From contig NVRR01000109.1 in NCBI GenBank assembly GCA_002732675.1, positions 1-9,384 of the forward strand: a stretch of DNA of 9,384 bases. The letters run 5' to 3'. The notes beneath the pieces are model-generated. The model was not told the DNA's origin, ran no database searches, and saw nothing but the letters and a program-made list of their open reading frames with translations. Positions within the stretch are counted from its first letter, which is position 1. Each line of letters starts with the position of its first letter. This document shows, piece by piece, positions 1 to 7,603 of this stretch. Source of the stretch: Sneathiella sp. Lineage in GTDB: Bacteria > Pseudomonadota > Alphaproteobacteria > Sneathiellales > Sneathiellaceae. Made by a program: the position numbers and the translations under genes.

Positions 1-906
1 GCCAATGGCGCAATCCGACAGCAGGTTTTCTTCAAAATAATTTTTATTCGAGTTGTAGATAAAGATGCATTTTTCTGTTCCGCCGCGAACAACATTCCGC
101 TTGGCGACCACGTGATTGGCGTAGTTGAACAGGAACCCCCTGTCCCGATCCTGTTCCGAGAGGTTATCTTCAACCGTCAGATGGCTCGAAGACATTATGG
201 CGTATCCGATGTGGTTCCGGAGCGAGCGGTTGCCAATAACCTGGCTGTCATTGGTGTACATATAGTGGATGGCGAACCGCAAATCCTGCATGCTGTTGGC
301 CTTGAAAATATTTCTTTTGCTCGTTGTGACGAAGATGCCGTCTCTGCCATAGCGGATGTCATTTTTCTCGATTATTGTTCCGGGCGCATTCCAGATCTGG
401 ATGCCATTTCCCCGCTCGTTCATCCGTAAATCACGCCGACCCGTAATTTGATTGCCCGTCACATGGGCGTTTTCCGCGCCGGATACGTAGATGCCGATCA
501 AATTATCCGAAATAATGTTGTCTTCAATAATTGCGCCGGACGCCTGCTTATCCAGAAAAATTCCGCTATCCTGGGTTTCCAGCAGAAGGCCCGAGCCGGT
601 TATGAACAGGCCTTTGAGGGTGGTATAGGGCGCCTTAACATGAATAACAGAGCCAAGGGACGTCCCAACAATTTTTGCCTGCCCCCGTCCGAGAATAGTG
701 AGGGGCTTTGAGATAACCAAGGAACCGGCATAGGTCTTATTCGATAGAATCAGCGTATCTCCCGGCGCCGCGTCGTCGATCGCTTCTTGAAGATTTTCGG
801 AGACATTAATCTCGCGGGCCTGGGCAAGCGGGATCGGTAGGGAAGCGGCGGCAATAACAGCCACCGCAACCCAGATTTGCCAAAGAAATTTTCTTTGGAT
901 AGGCAT
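1..906 (-). CDS. nosD: NosD, periplasmic copper-centre maturation protein of nitrous oxide reductase (3' part outside window)
   Basis: NosD is a periplasmic right-handed beta-helix protein that works with the NosFY ABC transporter in maturing the copper-sulfide CuZ centre of NosZ (family knowledge). Reading the minus strand from ATG at 906 gives 302 codons without a stop to the window edge; complete NosD proteins are usually about 400-450 residues, so the C-terminal third is missing here. The N-terminus is a signal peptide: a basic start (MPIQRKFLW), a hydrophobic stretch at about residues 11-25, then a likely cleavage after PLAQA. The mature part has the repetitive Asn/Ile/Gly-rich pattern of CASH-domain beta-helices, with recurring units such as IIEDNIISDNLIGIYVSG and VTGNQITGRRD. 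The start lies only 3 bases after the nosZ stop, with no strong ribosome binding site (weak CCGGCG), which suggests translational coupling to nosZ. Order after nosR-nosZ is the classical nosRZD arrangement. Confidence 0.93.
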   Translation of the reverse strand, partial: MPIQRKFLWQIWVAVAVIAAASLPIPLAQAREINVSENLQEAIDDAAPGDTLILSNKTYAGSLVISKPLTILGRGQAKIVGTSLGSVIHVKAPYTTLKGLFITGSGLLLETQDSGIFLDKQASGAIIEDNIISDNLIGIYVSGAENAHVTGNQITGRRDLRMNERGNGIQIWNAPGTIIEKNDIRYGRDGIFVTTSKRNIFKANSMQDLRFAIHYMYTNDSQVIGNRSLRNHIGYAIMSSSHLTVEDNLSEQDRDRGFLFNYANHVVAKRNVVRGGTEKCIFIYNSNKNYFEENLLSDCAIG

Positions 907-909
907 CCG

Positions 910-2808
910 TTACGCCGGTTCAACAAGCATACGGCCGCGCATTTCCATGTGCAGCGCATGACAGAACCACTGGCAATAGAACCAGTGAACGCCCGGCATA
1001 TCCGCTTTAAAAGTAACGGATGCTGTCTCTTGTGGACCGATTTGTATCGCCACGCCGTAGTTGGAGATGGTGAAACCATGGGTGAGGTCATCTACGTCAT
1101 CGATATTGGTAACAATAACGGTCACTTCGTCACCTTGTTTCACTGTAAACTTCTCCAGCGAAAATACAGGCGCAGATGAATACATATAAACCCTGACTTT
1201 ATTGCCATCCCTGACAACCTTTTCCGCGTCTTCCAGATCCTCAACACCATCCGCCTTGGCCTGTGCCTTGATAGCATCAAACATCGGATCAGCACGATCA
1301 TAGGTCTGGTTCGGATTAATGATCGACCGCTGAACAATGATGCAGTCATGCGGTTCCGCAAATGTCGGGCCGTCATGGACAATTTTCATCTTATCGCCCG
1401 AAATATCAATAAGTTGATCATTTTCCGGCTTTAGAGGGCCGACGTTAATGAACCTGTCCTTAGAGAATTTATTCAGAGAAACCAACCACTTGCCGTCTGC
1501 CTGATTGGTTTCACCCATCGACGTATGGTTATGGCCCGGCTGATATTGCACGTCGAGCTTTTGCAAGATTGGGTCAACATCTTCACCGGAAAATTTGCGA
1601 ATGGCCTTGTCGATATTCCATTTGCAAATCTGACTGTCCAGGAACAGGGTCGTAAAGGCGTTCCCCTTACCGTCGAAGGCAGTATGAAGCGGGCCAAGAC
1701 CCAGTTCTGGCTCGGCAACGATGGCGTCTCTTGGTTTAATCTTATCGGCAAAAACGTCTGGCAGTTTGGCCATTTCAATAACCGACACTGTTGGCGACAG
1801 CTTGCCGTTTATCATCATGTATTTCCCGTCCGGCGAGGCGTTAACCCCGTGTGGGCTGTTGGAAATAGGGATGTAGCGCGTGTATTTTGAGCCTTTGCGA
1901 CCATCCAGAACCGGAACATCGCCTTCATATGTCTTGAAGTCGCCCTCGGCAACGCCCGCTTCAATTGCCTTGATATCGAAAACGACAGCCCAGTCTTGCT
2001 CATTGGCCGTCATTTCGGTAAGCGTGACGCCTTCTTCAGAGTTATAGCAACTTGAAATCACGTATTTTCCCTGATAGTCCGCATCCACATTGTCAAGGTT
2101 GCCATCGACGATGACCTGCCAGGCAACAACCATTTTCTCGCCGTCAATGGCCGAGAAAACAGCGTGATAGTTCTCAGGGTCATCAAGTACAGATCCGTCA
2201 TTTGGCAACGGTACCCGATGTTCACCATTGGCGAAGACATATTTGGTCTTGGGGTACTTCTGTGGTCGCAAGCCATGGACATCGGCGGCATTCGGCACAG
2301 AAATGATCTTGTCTACTTTCATAAGATCACAGCGTATACGGGCCACCCGGGTATTGGCCTTGTCATTCACCCAGATATACCGGCCATCATAACTGCCGTC
2401 GGTAAAGGACATGTGAGGGTGATGCGTATCTCCGTTCATTGGAAATCCGCCCTTATCTTTCCAGTATTCCGTTTCATGGGGCAGCATATTTTCGGTAAGA
2501 ATTTTGATGCTTTCCTCGGACTGACCCCAACCGGTGGCGCTGCAGCGATTAAAGACGGGAATTCTCATGAGCTCGCGCATGGAGGGAACCCCCATGATAC
2601 GGACCTCACCGGATTGCCCGCCACTCCAGATGCCATAATATTCATCGAGATCACCCGGCCCGACCTCGTTCTTGCCGGATGCGGCGCGTGCTGATGAAAT
2701 AGGGATTAATGACGCTCCACCGACGGCGCCAAGTCCGGCTGCAACGGCCGTCCCCCTCAACAATGACCGGCGTGAGACATCTGCAATTTTTTCTGAATTA
2801 TCCGTCAT
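910..2808 (-). CDS. nosZ: NosZ, nitrous-oxide reductase, clade I (Tat-exported)
   Basis: Periplasmic multicopper enzyme reducing N2O to N2, the last step of denitrification. I start at ATG 2808 (632 aa) because it follows a GGAGAAGGAAG ribosome binding site; an in-frame TTG at 2826 would add six residues but overlaps that site. Residues 12-17 (SRRSLL) and the hydrophobic stretch ending in SSARA form a twin-arginine signal, the mark of clade I NosZ. The seven-bladed propeller carries the expected CuZ histidines: the HH pair at 129-130 (DTHHPH), H178 (DVHGL), H320 (SPHGV), H375 (PLHTAF), the GHNHTSM histidines at 426/428 and H487 (EPHDC). The C-terminal cupredoxin domain holds the CuA ligands H577 (THGF), C612, W614, C616, H620 and M623 in [12 protein letters not shown]. 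All ligands are present and the length is normal, so the enzyme should be functional. It follows nosR by 53 bases. Confidence 0.98.
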   Translation of the reverse strand: MTDNSEKIADVSRRSLLRGTAVAAGLGAVGGASLIPISSARAASGKNEVGPGDLDEYYGIWSGGQSGEVRIMGVPSMRELMRIPVFNRCSATGWGQSEESIKILTENMLPHETEYWKDKGGFPMNGDTHHPHMSFTDGSYDGRYIWVNDKANTRVARIRCDLMKVDKIISVPNAADVHGLRPQKYPKTKYVFANGEHRVPLPNDGSVLDDPENYHAVFSAIDGEKMVVAWQVIVDGNLDNVDADYQGKYVISSCYNSEEGVTLTEMTANEQDWAVVFDIKAIEAGVAEGDFKTYEGDVPVLDGRKGSKYTRYIPISNSPHGVNASPDGKYMMINGKLSPTVSVIEMAKLPDVFADKIKPRDAIVAEPELGLGPLHTAFDGKGNAFTTLFLDSQICKWNIDKAIRKFSGEDVDPILQKLDVQYQPGHNHTSMGETNQADGKWLVSLNKFSKDRFINVGPLKPENDQLIDISGDKMKIVHDGPTFAEPHDCIIVQRSIINPNQTYDRADPMFDAIKAQAKADGVEDLEDAEKVVRDGNKVRVYMYSSAPVFSLEKFTVKQGDEVTVIVTNIDDVDDLTHGFTISNYGVAIQIGPQETASVTFKADMPGVHWFYCQWFCHALHMEMRGRMLVEPA

Positions 2809-2861
2809 TTTCTCTTCCTTCTCCAATTAAATTCCCTCGTATTGGCGAGTTGCCCATGGTG

Positions 2862-5105
2862 CTATTCATAGTCCCTGGGTTGGTTAAGCCGTCTTCCCCT
2901 GCGATAGGCAGGGTCCTGGTCGGCGACAGTCGTCTTGGCGTTTGGATCCATTTTTCGGGCCTTTGCCAAGGCATGGATAACGACGGGACATACGTCCTTG
3001 TCGTAATAGTTCTGCTGGCAATGCAGGCAGTAGAGGCATTCGTTCGGGTTGATATTGCCTTGCGGATCGATGGCCTGAACCATGCATTCTTTGGCGCATG
3101 TCTGACATGGATCCCCGCAATTGCGGTACCGTTTCAGCCAGTTAAACATGGCTAGCTTGCCAGGAATGGCGAGGGCCGCCCCGAGGGGGCAAAGATACCG
3201 GCAAAAGAACCGCTCGATAAACAGGCCCGCGAACAACAGCGAGAAAACGAAAAGTAAGTAGGGCCAGCCGCGCATGAAACGGAGCACTATTGAGGTGCGA
3301 AAGGGTTCAATTTCGGCAAAAGTTTCGGCCAGATGCAGTGAGTAGACGGACAGTGCCAACAGCCCCAGGAAAATTAGATATTTGAGGGGCCATAGCCGTT
3401 CATGCAGCCACCAAGGAACGGTAAACTGCTTGATGCCGACAAAACGTGCGGCCTTGTTGGTAAGCTCTTGCAAGGCCCCAAAGGGGCAAAGCCATCCGCA
3501 AAAGGCGCCGCGACCCCAAAAAATCAGGGAAACCGCGACGGAGCACCACAAAATGAAAATCAGAGGTTCCATTAAGAAAAACTGCCACTGAAAGTCCGTC
3601 AGAAGCGCGTTGATAAACACGAAGACATTGACGACCGATAATTGCGCTTGGGCATAGAATCCGATCCCGAAAAGCGTGAAAATCAGGAAACCGATCCGAA
3701 AGCGTTCGGTGAACACTTTGCTGCGGACGATTTGGTCCTGCACGAAGAAAAGAATGGTCAGGATCGCGAGGGCGGAAATCAGAATGATAATTTCCGGTAT
3801 CTTCTGTTTCCAGATACGCTGCCACAACGCATTTGCTGCGGCGATGTCCTCGGATTCGAATGTCGCCGATTGTGTCGCGGGCGGAGGAGGGGCCTTCTCA
3901 ACATGGACATATTTATCCGGAAGCTGGTAATCCAGCTCGAAGGCCACGAATACTTTCTCGAGGGCGCCAATGGCCCTCTGGACGAGGAGTTGAAGCGCCC
4001 AGGGTTCGGCAGGATTATAGATGGCGCCCTTGGGAGTGCGGAAAAGCGCAACCTCCCTGAAATCAGGCGTACCGGCCGCCTCGACACGTCCTAGGTTCTT
4101 ATACCCACGGTCTATGAAGCGAAAAGCTTCTTCTCCCTGAACAACCTGTATGCGGTCAAATATGCCACCGCGTACATAGCCCGACCCGCGAAAGGAATAG
4201 CGTCCCGATCCCATAACCAGAAACGCATTCTGGCCGGGTTTTAGCTTCTTTTGAAGATTGAGGTATTCGCGGTCGCCCAGGAGACTACGGGCGATTGTCG
4301 GGATGGCGAGGGAGGCCACATAAAGATCAATAAACGCTTCTTCATCGTCGCCCGTTTCGGGTCGTGCAATTGCCTTCAGGTTTCCTTGCGCGGCAAATGC
4401 CGCATTGATATCTTCCAAACTCAGCCGCAACCGCCGAACGGAACCGTCCCCAACCAGGGTTTGCCAGTCAGCCGTTGTTCCTTCCTCAATAATCAGCGAT
4501 TTTTTTGGGGATGCGAGCTTTGTGCTTTCTGTCAAGCCGCCAAGACCAAGCGCCGCCGCGGCACGGACCGCCGCTCTTTTGATGCTGTCATCGATCACCA
4601 TGATGGTAACGGTTGCGCCAGACACGATATCGACAGGCGGTGGCTCGCCGCCTTTCTCTCGCGCCATTTTTAATATGTCCGTGTTTTTATACCCTGCGAT
4701 AAAGTCGATGATCTTCTGTTCAGGGATACCGGAAAGGATAATCGGCTCGGCGTGATGCATCAGGCGACCGGCGGCGATATGCCCGTCAGCGGTCATGGCA
4801 ATCAGGACTTCAATCGGTTTTCCTGAATATCCAATTGCGCTCACAAAGTCGGTATTGAGAAATACATAACCGACGATCTTGCCATCGCTCATGGCGGGAA
4901 CGACGGGCGTATTTTCAATCTGATCTCCGTAGCTGTCGGCCCCATCAAATAATTCGGAGGGGGGGATGTTCTGGAGATAATTTGAAAGCGTTCCCTTTTC
5001 GATCGCGAGAGCGGCCCCGGCGCTGAGAAAGAAACTAAACAGGCTAACTGCGATCAGTACGAACAACGCCGACGTATCAGGGAGTATTGAGCGTCGATTT
5101 TCCAT
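2862..5105 (-). CDS. nosR: NosR, membrane flavo-iron-sulfur protein required for nosZ expression and N2O reductase activity
   Basis: Polytopic membrane protein needed for nosZ transcription and for keeping NosZ active in vivo, probably by electron donation (family knowledge). The 747-residue length is typical. Residues 12-34 form a signal/membrane segment. A periplasmic FMN-binding domain follows, with the covalent flavin motif DIVSGATVT at 159-167 (T167 is the expected FMN-threonine). After a Pro-rich hinge near 405-410 come transmembrane segments from about residue 437 to 630. Two NapH/NosR-type CxxxCP motifs follow helices: C536/C540 (CGWLCP) and C635/C639 (CRYLCP). The C-terminal cytoplasmic ferredoxin-like part has two cysteine sets, C663/C667/C670/C674 and C690/C693/C696/C706, for two 4Fe-4S clusters. 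No key residue is missing. ATG 5105 has an AGGA about 11 bases upstream. It is first in a nosRZD unit with its own candidate promoter in the 149-base gap after nnrS. Confidence 0.97.
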   Translation of the reverse strand: MENRRSILPDTSALFVLIAVSLFSFFLSAGAALAIEKGTLSNYLQNIPPSELFDGADSYGDQIENTPVVPAMSDGKIVGYVFLNTDFVSAIGYSGKPIEVLIAMTADGHIAAGRLMHHAEPIILSGIPEQKIIDFIAGYKNTDILKMAREKGGEPPPVDIVSGATVTIMVIDDSIKRAAVRAAAALGLGGLTESTKLASPKKSLIIEEGTTADWQTLVGDGSVRRLRLSLEDINAAFAAQGNLKAIARPETGDDEEAFIDLYVASLAIPTIARSLLGDREYLNLQKKLKPGQNAFLVMGSGRYSFRGSGYVRGGIFDRIQVVQGEEAFRFIDRGYKNLGRVEAAGTPDFREVALFRTPKGAIYNPAEPWALQLLVQRAIGALEKVFVAFELDYQLPDKYVHVEKAPPPPATQSATFESEDIAAANALWQRIWKQKIPEIIILISALAILTILFFVQDQIVRSKVFTERFRIGFLIFTLFGIGFYAQAQLSVVNVFVFINALLTDFQWQFFLMEPLIFILWCSVAVSLIFWGRGAFCGWLCPFGALQELTNKAARFVGIKQFTVPWWLHERLWPLKYLIFLGLLALSVYSLHLAETFAEIEPFRTSIVLRFMRGWPYLLFVFSLLFAGLFIERFFCRYLCPLGAALAIPGKLAMFNWLKRYRNCGDPCQTCAKECMVQAIDPQGNINPNECLYCLHCQQNYYDKDVCPVVIHALAKARKMDPNAKTTVADQDPAYRRGRRLNQPRDYE

Positions 5106-5181
5106 ACCGTAGCCAGTCCTATAGCGCCATCCCGCCAGGACCCTTGCGGTCTGGTAAAAGGAGAAATTCAGGTGCTAGACA

Positions 5182-5187
5182 TACGTA
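5182..5187 (-). promoter_or_regulatory. Candidate -10 element of the nosR promoter
   Basis: TACGTA on the minus strand, placed where a class II Crp/Fnr-activated promoter would have its -10 given the operator at 5210-5223. The predicted start near 5175 leaves a 5' leader of about 70 bases before nosR. The match to TATAAT is only moderate, as is usual for activator-dependent promoters. I see no convincing -35 element. Confidence 0.35.
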
Positions 5188-5209
5188 GTCGAAAGATTGG
5201 AGCGTCTAT

Positions 5210-5223
5210 TTGTGATTAAGCAA
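5210..5223 (-). promoter_or_regulatory. Crp/Fnr-type operator upstream of nosR
   Basis: Read on the minus strand this is TTGCT-TAAT-CACAA, which matches the TTG-N8-CAA core bound by FNR/NnrR/DNR regulators, though the inner bases depart from the ideal TTGAT-N4-ATCAA. Its centre lies 111 bases upstream of the nosR ATG. If it sits at -41.5, the usual class II activator position, transcription would start near 5175, and a -10-like hexamer TACGTA lies exactly at the expected 5187-5182. Activation of nosR by the local Crp/Fnr protein or by an FNR protein is inferred. Confidence 0.6.
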
Positions 5224-5254
5224 GTTCGCGGAAGCTTTTCAGCCGCCTTTGGGC

Positions 5255-6439
5255 TCATTGGGTTGTTTTCTTAAGGAAAAGAGGGGCGAACGTGATGCCA
5301 AACCCGACAAAAGCGAGAAACCATGCCAGCGCTGAAACGTTGAGAAGCAAACCATATTGATCGATATCGAACTCTGCAGCGATACGCAGTATGGCTGCGA
5401 GAAAGATAAGAGCAAAGATCACATTTGCACGTCGTCCTGCCTGCACCGGTCGTCCGGAATGGCCAAGCGTCGCGCGCAGCATCACGGAAAGGGTCATTGA
5501 GCCAACGGCACCGGTTCCCAGCGCATGTATGCCGGCAAGCGGCGACAGAAAATCGGGGAAGAAAGCGGCCAGGCCGAGAAGCGTAAACCCGACGGGAATA
5601 AAAAGATAACTTAGATGCAGAACAAGGACCAATGGATCTTTTAGGGTACGATAACCCGACCAACGACAGAGCCGTATGAAATGTACCACTGCCGCCAAAA
5701 GCATAAGGGCACCTGTGATAAGGGTGAGACCCGTCGCTGTCCAAAATCCGAGAGCGACGACCGCGATTATGATCGCCGTCAGATCAAACCGGTTGGGAGG
5801 CACTGGCATGCGGCCTGGATTATTCCGCACCAGCCAGTTTCGAGTAAAGCTTGGAATAATGCGGCCGCCAATCAGCATGATAAGCGAAATCGCGGCGGCC
5901 ATTGCCAACCGTCTACTCACGTCGCTCAAATCAAAATAATGAACTTCGAGGTGAAAACCGGTATTGGCGGCGAGCAATAAACTCACGGGCAGAAGCACTA
6001 TAAGATTTTTCCAGTTTTTGCCAGCAATGATCTCATTCAATAAAACAGCGAGGATGGCCGATAAAAATAGCAAATCCAAAATCATTGCTGGAAACCAGCC
6101 AATATAAGTTGAGACCGTTACGGCAACGCGCCCAGTGACCCAAAGAAGCACGAGAAACAACAGCGGAAGCCCGCGGATGGGCATCCGACCTGTCCAATTC
6201 GGGATGGCTGTGAAAAGGAACCCTGTGATAACGGCACTTAGAAATCCGAAAAACATTTCATGAATATGCCAGTCGACGACGGCGAATTCCGACGTGAGTG
6301 ATAGCTCTCCATAAAATAGCGGAAGCCACAGAATGATAGAAACTCCGGCATAAAGCGAGCCGAAGAAGAAAAATGGGCGATAGCCATAGCTCAAAAGAGC
6401 CGGGCCCTGGTAATCTTTCAATCTCGGAGTTGCCATCAT
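5255..6439 (-). CDS. nnrS: NnrS family haem/copper membrane protein linked to nitric oxide metabolism
   Basis: NnrS proteins are polytopic inner-membrane proteins, reported to bind haem and copper, expressed under NO-responsive control and associated with tolerance to nitric oxide stress; no enzyme reaction is firmly assigned. The 394-residue product is almost entirely hydrophobic, with about 12 predicted membrane segments. Family hallmarks are visible: YRPFFFFGSLYAG at 20-32, the WHIHEMFFGF motif at 57-66 (H58, H60, candidate metal ligands), the TGFLFTAIPNWTGR stretch at 72-85, GGRIIPSFTRNW at 191-202, and HALGTGAVGSMTLSVMLRATLGHSGR at 305-330. Two adjacent ATGs (6439 and 6436) are possible starts; TAGG lies 5 bases before the first. 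The gene ends 149 bases before nosR, so readthrough into nosRZD is possible, although nosR has its own candidate promoter. It is divergent from the Crp/Fnr regulator gene, a common arrangement for nnrS. Confidence 0.94.
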   Translation of the reverse strand: MMATPRLKDYQGPALLSYGYRPFFFFGSLYAGVSIILWLPLFYGELSLTSEFAVVDWHIHEMFFGFLSAVITGFLFTAIPNWTGRMPIRGLPLLFLVLLWVTGRVAVTVSTYIGWFPAMILDLLFLSAILAVLLNEIIAGKNWKNLIVLLPVSLLLAANTGFHLEVHYFDLSDVSRRLAMAAAISLIMLIGGRIIPSFTRNWLVRNNPGRMPVPPNRFDLTAIIIAVVALGFWTATGLTLITGALMLLAAVVHFIRLCRWSGYRTLKDPLVLVLHLSYLFIPVGFTLLGLAAFFPDFLSPLAGIHALGTGAVGSMTLSVMLRATLGHSGRPVQAGRRANVIFALIFLAAILRIAAEFDIDQYGLLLNVSALAWFLAFVGFGITFAPLFLKKTTQ

Positions 6440-6480
6440 TGATGCCTAAAAACTGGGCGATGGATATCGCTCTTTTTAAA

Positions 6481-6496
6481 TTGGACCTTATTCCAA
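6481..6496. promoter_or_regulatory. Perfect inverted repeat TTGGA-N6-TCCAA upstream of nnrS
   Basis: A 16-base dyad with 5-base perfect arms and a 6-base spacer, centred about 50 bases upstream of the nnrS start. It resembles a Crp/Fnr box but has N10 rather than N8 between TTG and CAA, so it would not fit a standard FNR/NnrR dimer. It could be an operator for another dimeric regulator, or part of the nnrS leader. Function is unknown. Confidence 0.35.
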
Positions 6497-6645
6497 ACTT
6501 GCTGGGGTGACGTCTGACGGTAAACGGGAGCCTGATGTCGCGCATAAGCCGACCTCATTATGGAACAAAATGTTATAAGCATTGTGTCGTTTACCGCCTT
6601 TCGCGTAACATGTCTTTTCCGAGCTGCAAGAAGTTGAGCTGCATT

Positions 6646-6651
6646 AGAATA
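6646..6651 (-). promoter_or_regulatory. Candidate -10 of an nnrS promoter, overlapping a plus-strand -10-like hexamer
   Basis: TATTCT on the minus strand (4 of 6 to TATAAT) lies exactly where a -10 is expected if the operator at 6674-6687 sits at -41.5 of an nnrS transcript; the start would be near 6639 and the leader about 200 bases. On the plus strand the overlapping 6645-6650 reads TAGAAT (5 of 6), a possible -10 for the regulator gene, but without a good -35. Both are inferred. Confidence 0.3.
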
Positions 6652-6673
6652 TCATCCCTGCGCTGGTTTGGGT

Positions 6674-6687
6674 TTGCGTTTCGACAA
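6674..6687. promoter_or_regulatory. Crp/Fnr-type operator between nnrS and the regulator gene
   Basis: TTGCG-TTTC-GACAA has the TTG-N8-CAA core and, read on the plus strand, the same TTGC-N6-ACAA form as the sites near nosR and the DUF1858 gene. Its centre is only 26 bases before the regulator's ATG, too close for class II activation of that gene, so autorepression is more likely. For the divergent nnrS transcript it could sit at -41.5 with TATTCT at 6651-6646 as -10. One site could therefore repress the regulator and activate nnrS (inference). Confidence 0.55.
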
Positions 6688-6706
6688 ATATTGAATAGGG
6701 TTTTTT

Positions 6707-7408
6707 ATGTCTTTGCTGGACGCGTCTCTCATTGCTGATGTCCCGCCCTTTTATGGAATAGAGCGCGAAAAACTGATCGCGCTGCTCTCCATGGCAGGAT
6801 CAGAGCGTTACGAGAAAGACAGGACAATTTTTAGTCAGGGCGAAGAAGCGCACTCTTTTTTCCTGCTACTTGATGGGCATATCCGAGTTGTCAGAGTGAC
6901 GCCCGATGGCGATCAGGTTATCGCCCGATACATTTCAAGCGGCGAAATTTTTGGCATTGCACATGCAATGGGCCTCGAAAATTATCCGGCAAATGCGGTG
7001 GCTGCGGTCGATTGTGTGGTGCTTTCCTGGTCTGGTTCGCTCTGGAAAACCATTACTGAAAAATATCCGACCTTTGCAACCAATACCTACAAGACAGTCG
7101 GGGCCCGACTACAGGATACCCAAGACAGGGTTGTCGAGCTGGCAACGGAACGCGTCGAGCAGCGTGTTGCCACCGCAATCTTAAAACTTGCCAATCAGAC
7201 GGGACGAAAGACCGAGGAGGGCATTTTGATAGATTTCCCCATTTCGCGTCAGGATATTTCGGAAATGACCGGCACAACATTGCACACGGTCTCCCGTCTG
7301 TTGAGTGCCTGGGAAAATGCGGGATTGGTGAAAAGCGGACGAAAAAAAATCACCCTGATCGAAGGGCATAAACTGGCGCTCATTGCGGCCGGGGACCACA
7401 ATAAATAG
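6707..7408 (+). CDS. Crp/Fnr-family transcriptional regulator, NnrR/DNR-like
   Basis: A dimeric DNA-binding regulator of the CRP/FNR superfamily, probably controlling the neighbouring denitrification genes. At 233 residues it has the normal length. An N-terminal cyclic-nucleotide-binding-like beta-roll covers about 15-120 (FSQGEEAHSFFLLLDGHIRV, then GEIFGIAHAMG), followed by a dimerisation helix (about 125-165) and a winged helix-turn-helix with recognition helix TTLHTVSRLLSAWENAGLV at 190-208. The N-terminal cysteine cluster of FNR is absent; the only cysteine is C103, so it should not be a 4Fe-4S oxygen sensor. The recognition helix keeps FNR's S and R (S196, R197) but has H193 where E. coli FNR has E209. 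Together with nnrS and nos genes next door this points to an NO-responsive NnrR-type protein; a signal is not proven by sequence. ATG 6707 is preceded by ATAGGG at 6 bases. It converges on the DUF1858 gene, 15 bases from stop to stop. Confidence 0.9.
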   Translation: MSLLDASLIADVPPFYGIEREKLIALLSMAGSERYEKDRTIFSQGEEAHSFFLLLDGHIRVVRVTPDGDQVIARYISSGEIFGIAHAMGLENYPANAVAAVDCVVLSWSGSLWKTITEKYPTFATNTYKTVGARLQDTQDRVVELATERVEQRVATAILKLANQTGRKTEEGILIDFPISRQDISEMTGTTLHTVSRLLSAWENAGLVKSGRKKITLIEGHKLALIAAGDHNK

Positions 7409-7423
7409 CGGTTGTTTCTAATT

Positions 7424-7603
7424 CTAGATTACGCGTTCCAGGTCATTGAACAATATATCTGCGTCGATGCCATGTTCCCGTGCGGCGTCAATGGCGCTAT
7501 GAAATGTTGCTAGCGGGCAGCCAACGCATTTCATGCGGTGTTTCAAGATCACGGATATCGTCTGCGGCCAAATCCGCATGATCCTGTCGATGGACATATC
7601 CAT
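7424..7603 (-). CDS. DUF1858 domain protein (small CxxC redox-disulfide type)
   Basis: A small cytosolic protein of about 59 residues that is nearly all one DUF1858 domain, the helical domain also found at the N-terminus of ScdA/RIC-type proteins and in small partners of hybrid-cluster proteins. The visible hallmarks are MSIDRIMRIWPQTISVILKH followed by the conserved MKCVGCP motif and an acidic, helical C-terminus (AIDAAREHGIDADILFNDLE). The CxxC pair may act as a redox disulfide or metal ligand; function is unproven. The frame is open up to an ATG at 7678, but that start has no ribosome binding site and its extra 25 residues do not look like the family. I prefer ATG 7603, although its Shine-Dalgarno (AAAGAT) is weak; ATG 7597 is an alternative. 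A Crp/Fnr-type site lies upstream at 7684-7697, and the gene is convergent with the regulator, suggesting a role in the nitric-oxide/anaerobic response. Confidence 0.82.
   Translation of the reverse strand: MDMSIDRIMRIWPQTISVILKHRMKCVGCPLATFHSAIDAAREHGIDADILFNDLERVI

Noticed and set aside
112..711. Two plus-strand open frames (112-429 and 448-711) at the left end.
   Set aside because: The minus strand is open across the whole region from 906 to 1 and encodes a clear NosD with signal peptide and beta-helix repeats; the plus-strand frames are its shadows.
2164..3155. Plus-strand open frames of 148-176 codons opposite nosZ and nosR.
   Set aside because: They resemble no family and lie opposite unmistakable NosZ and NosR sequence.
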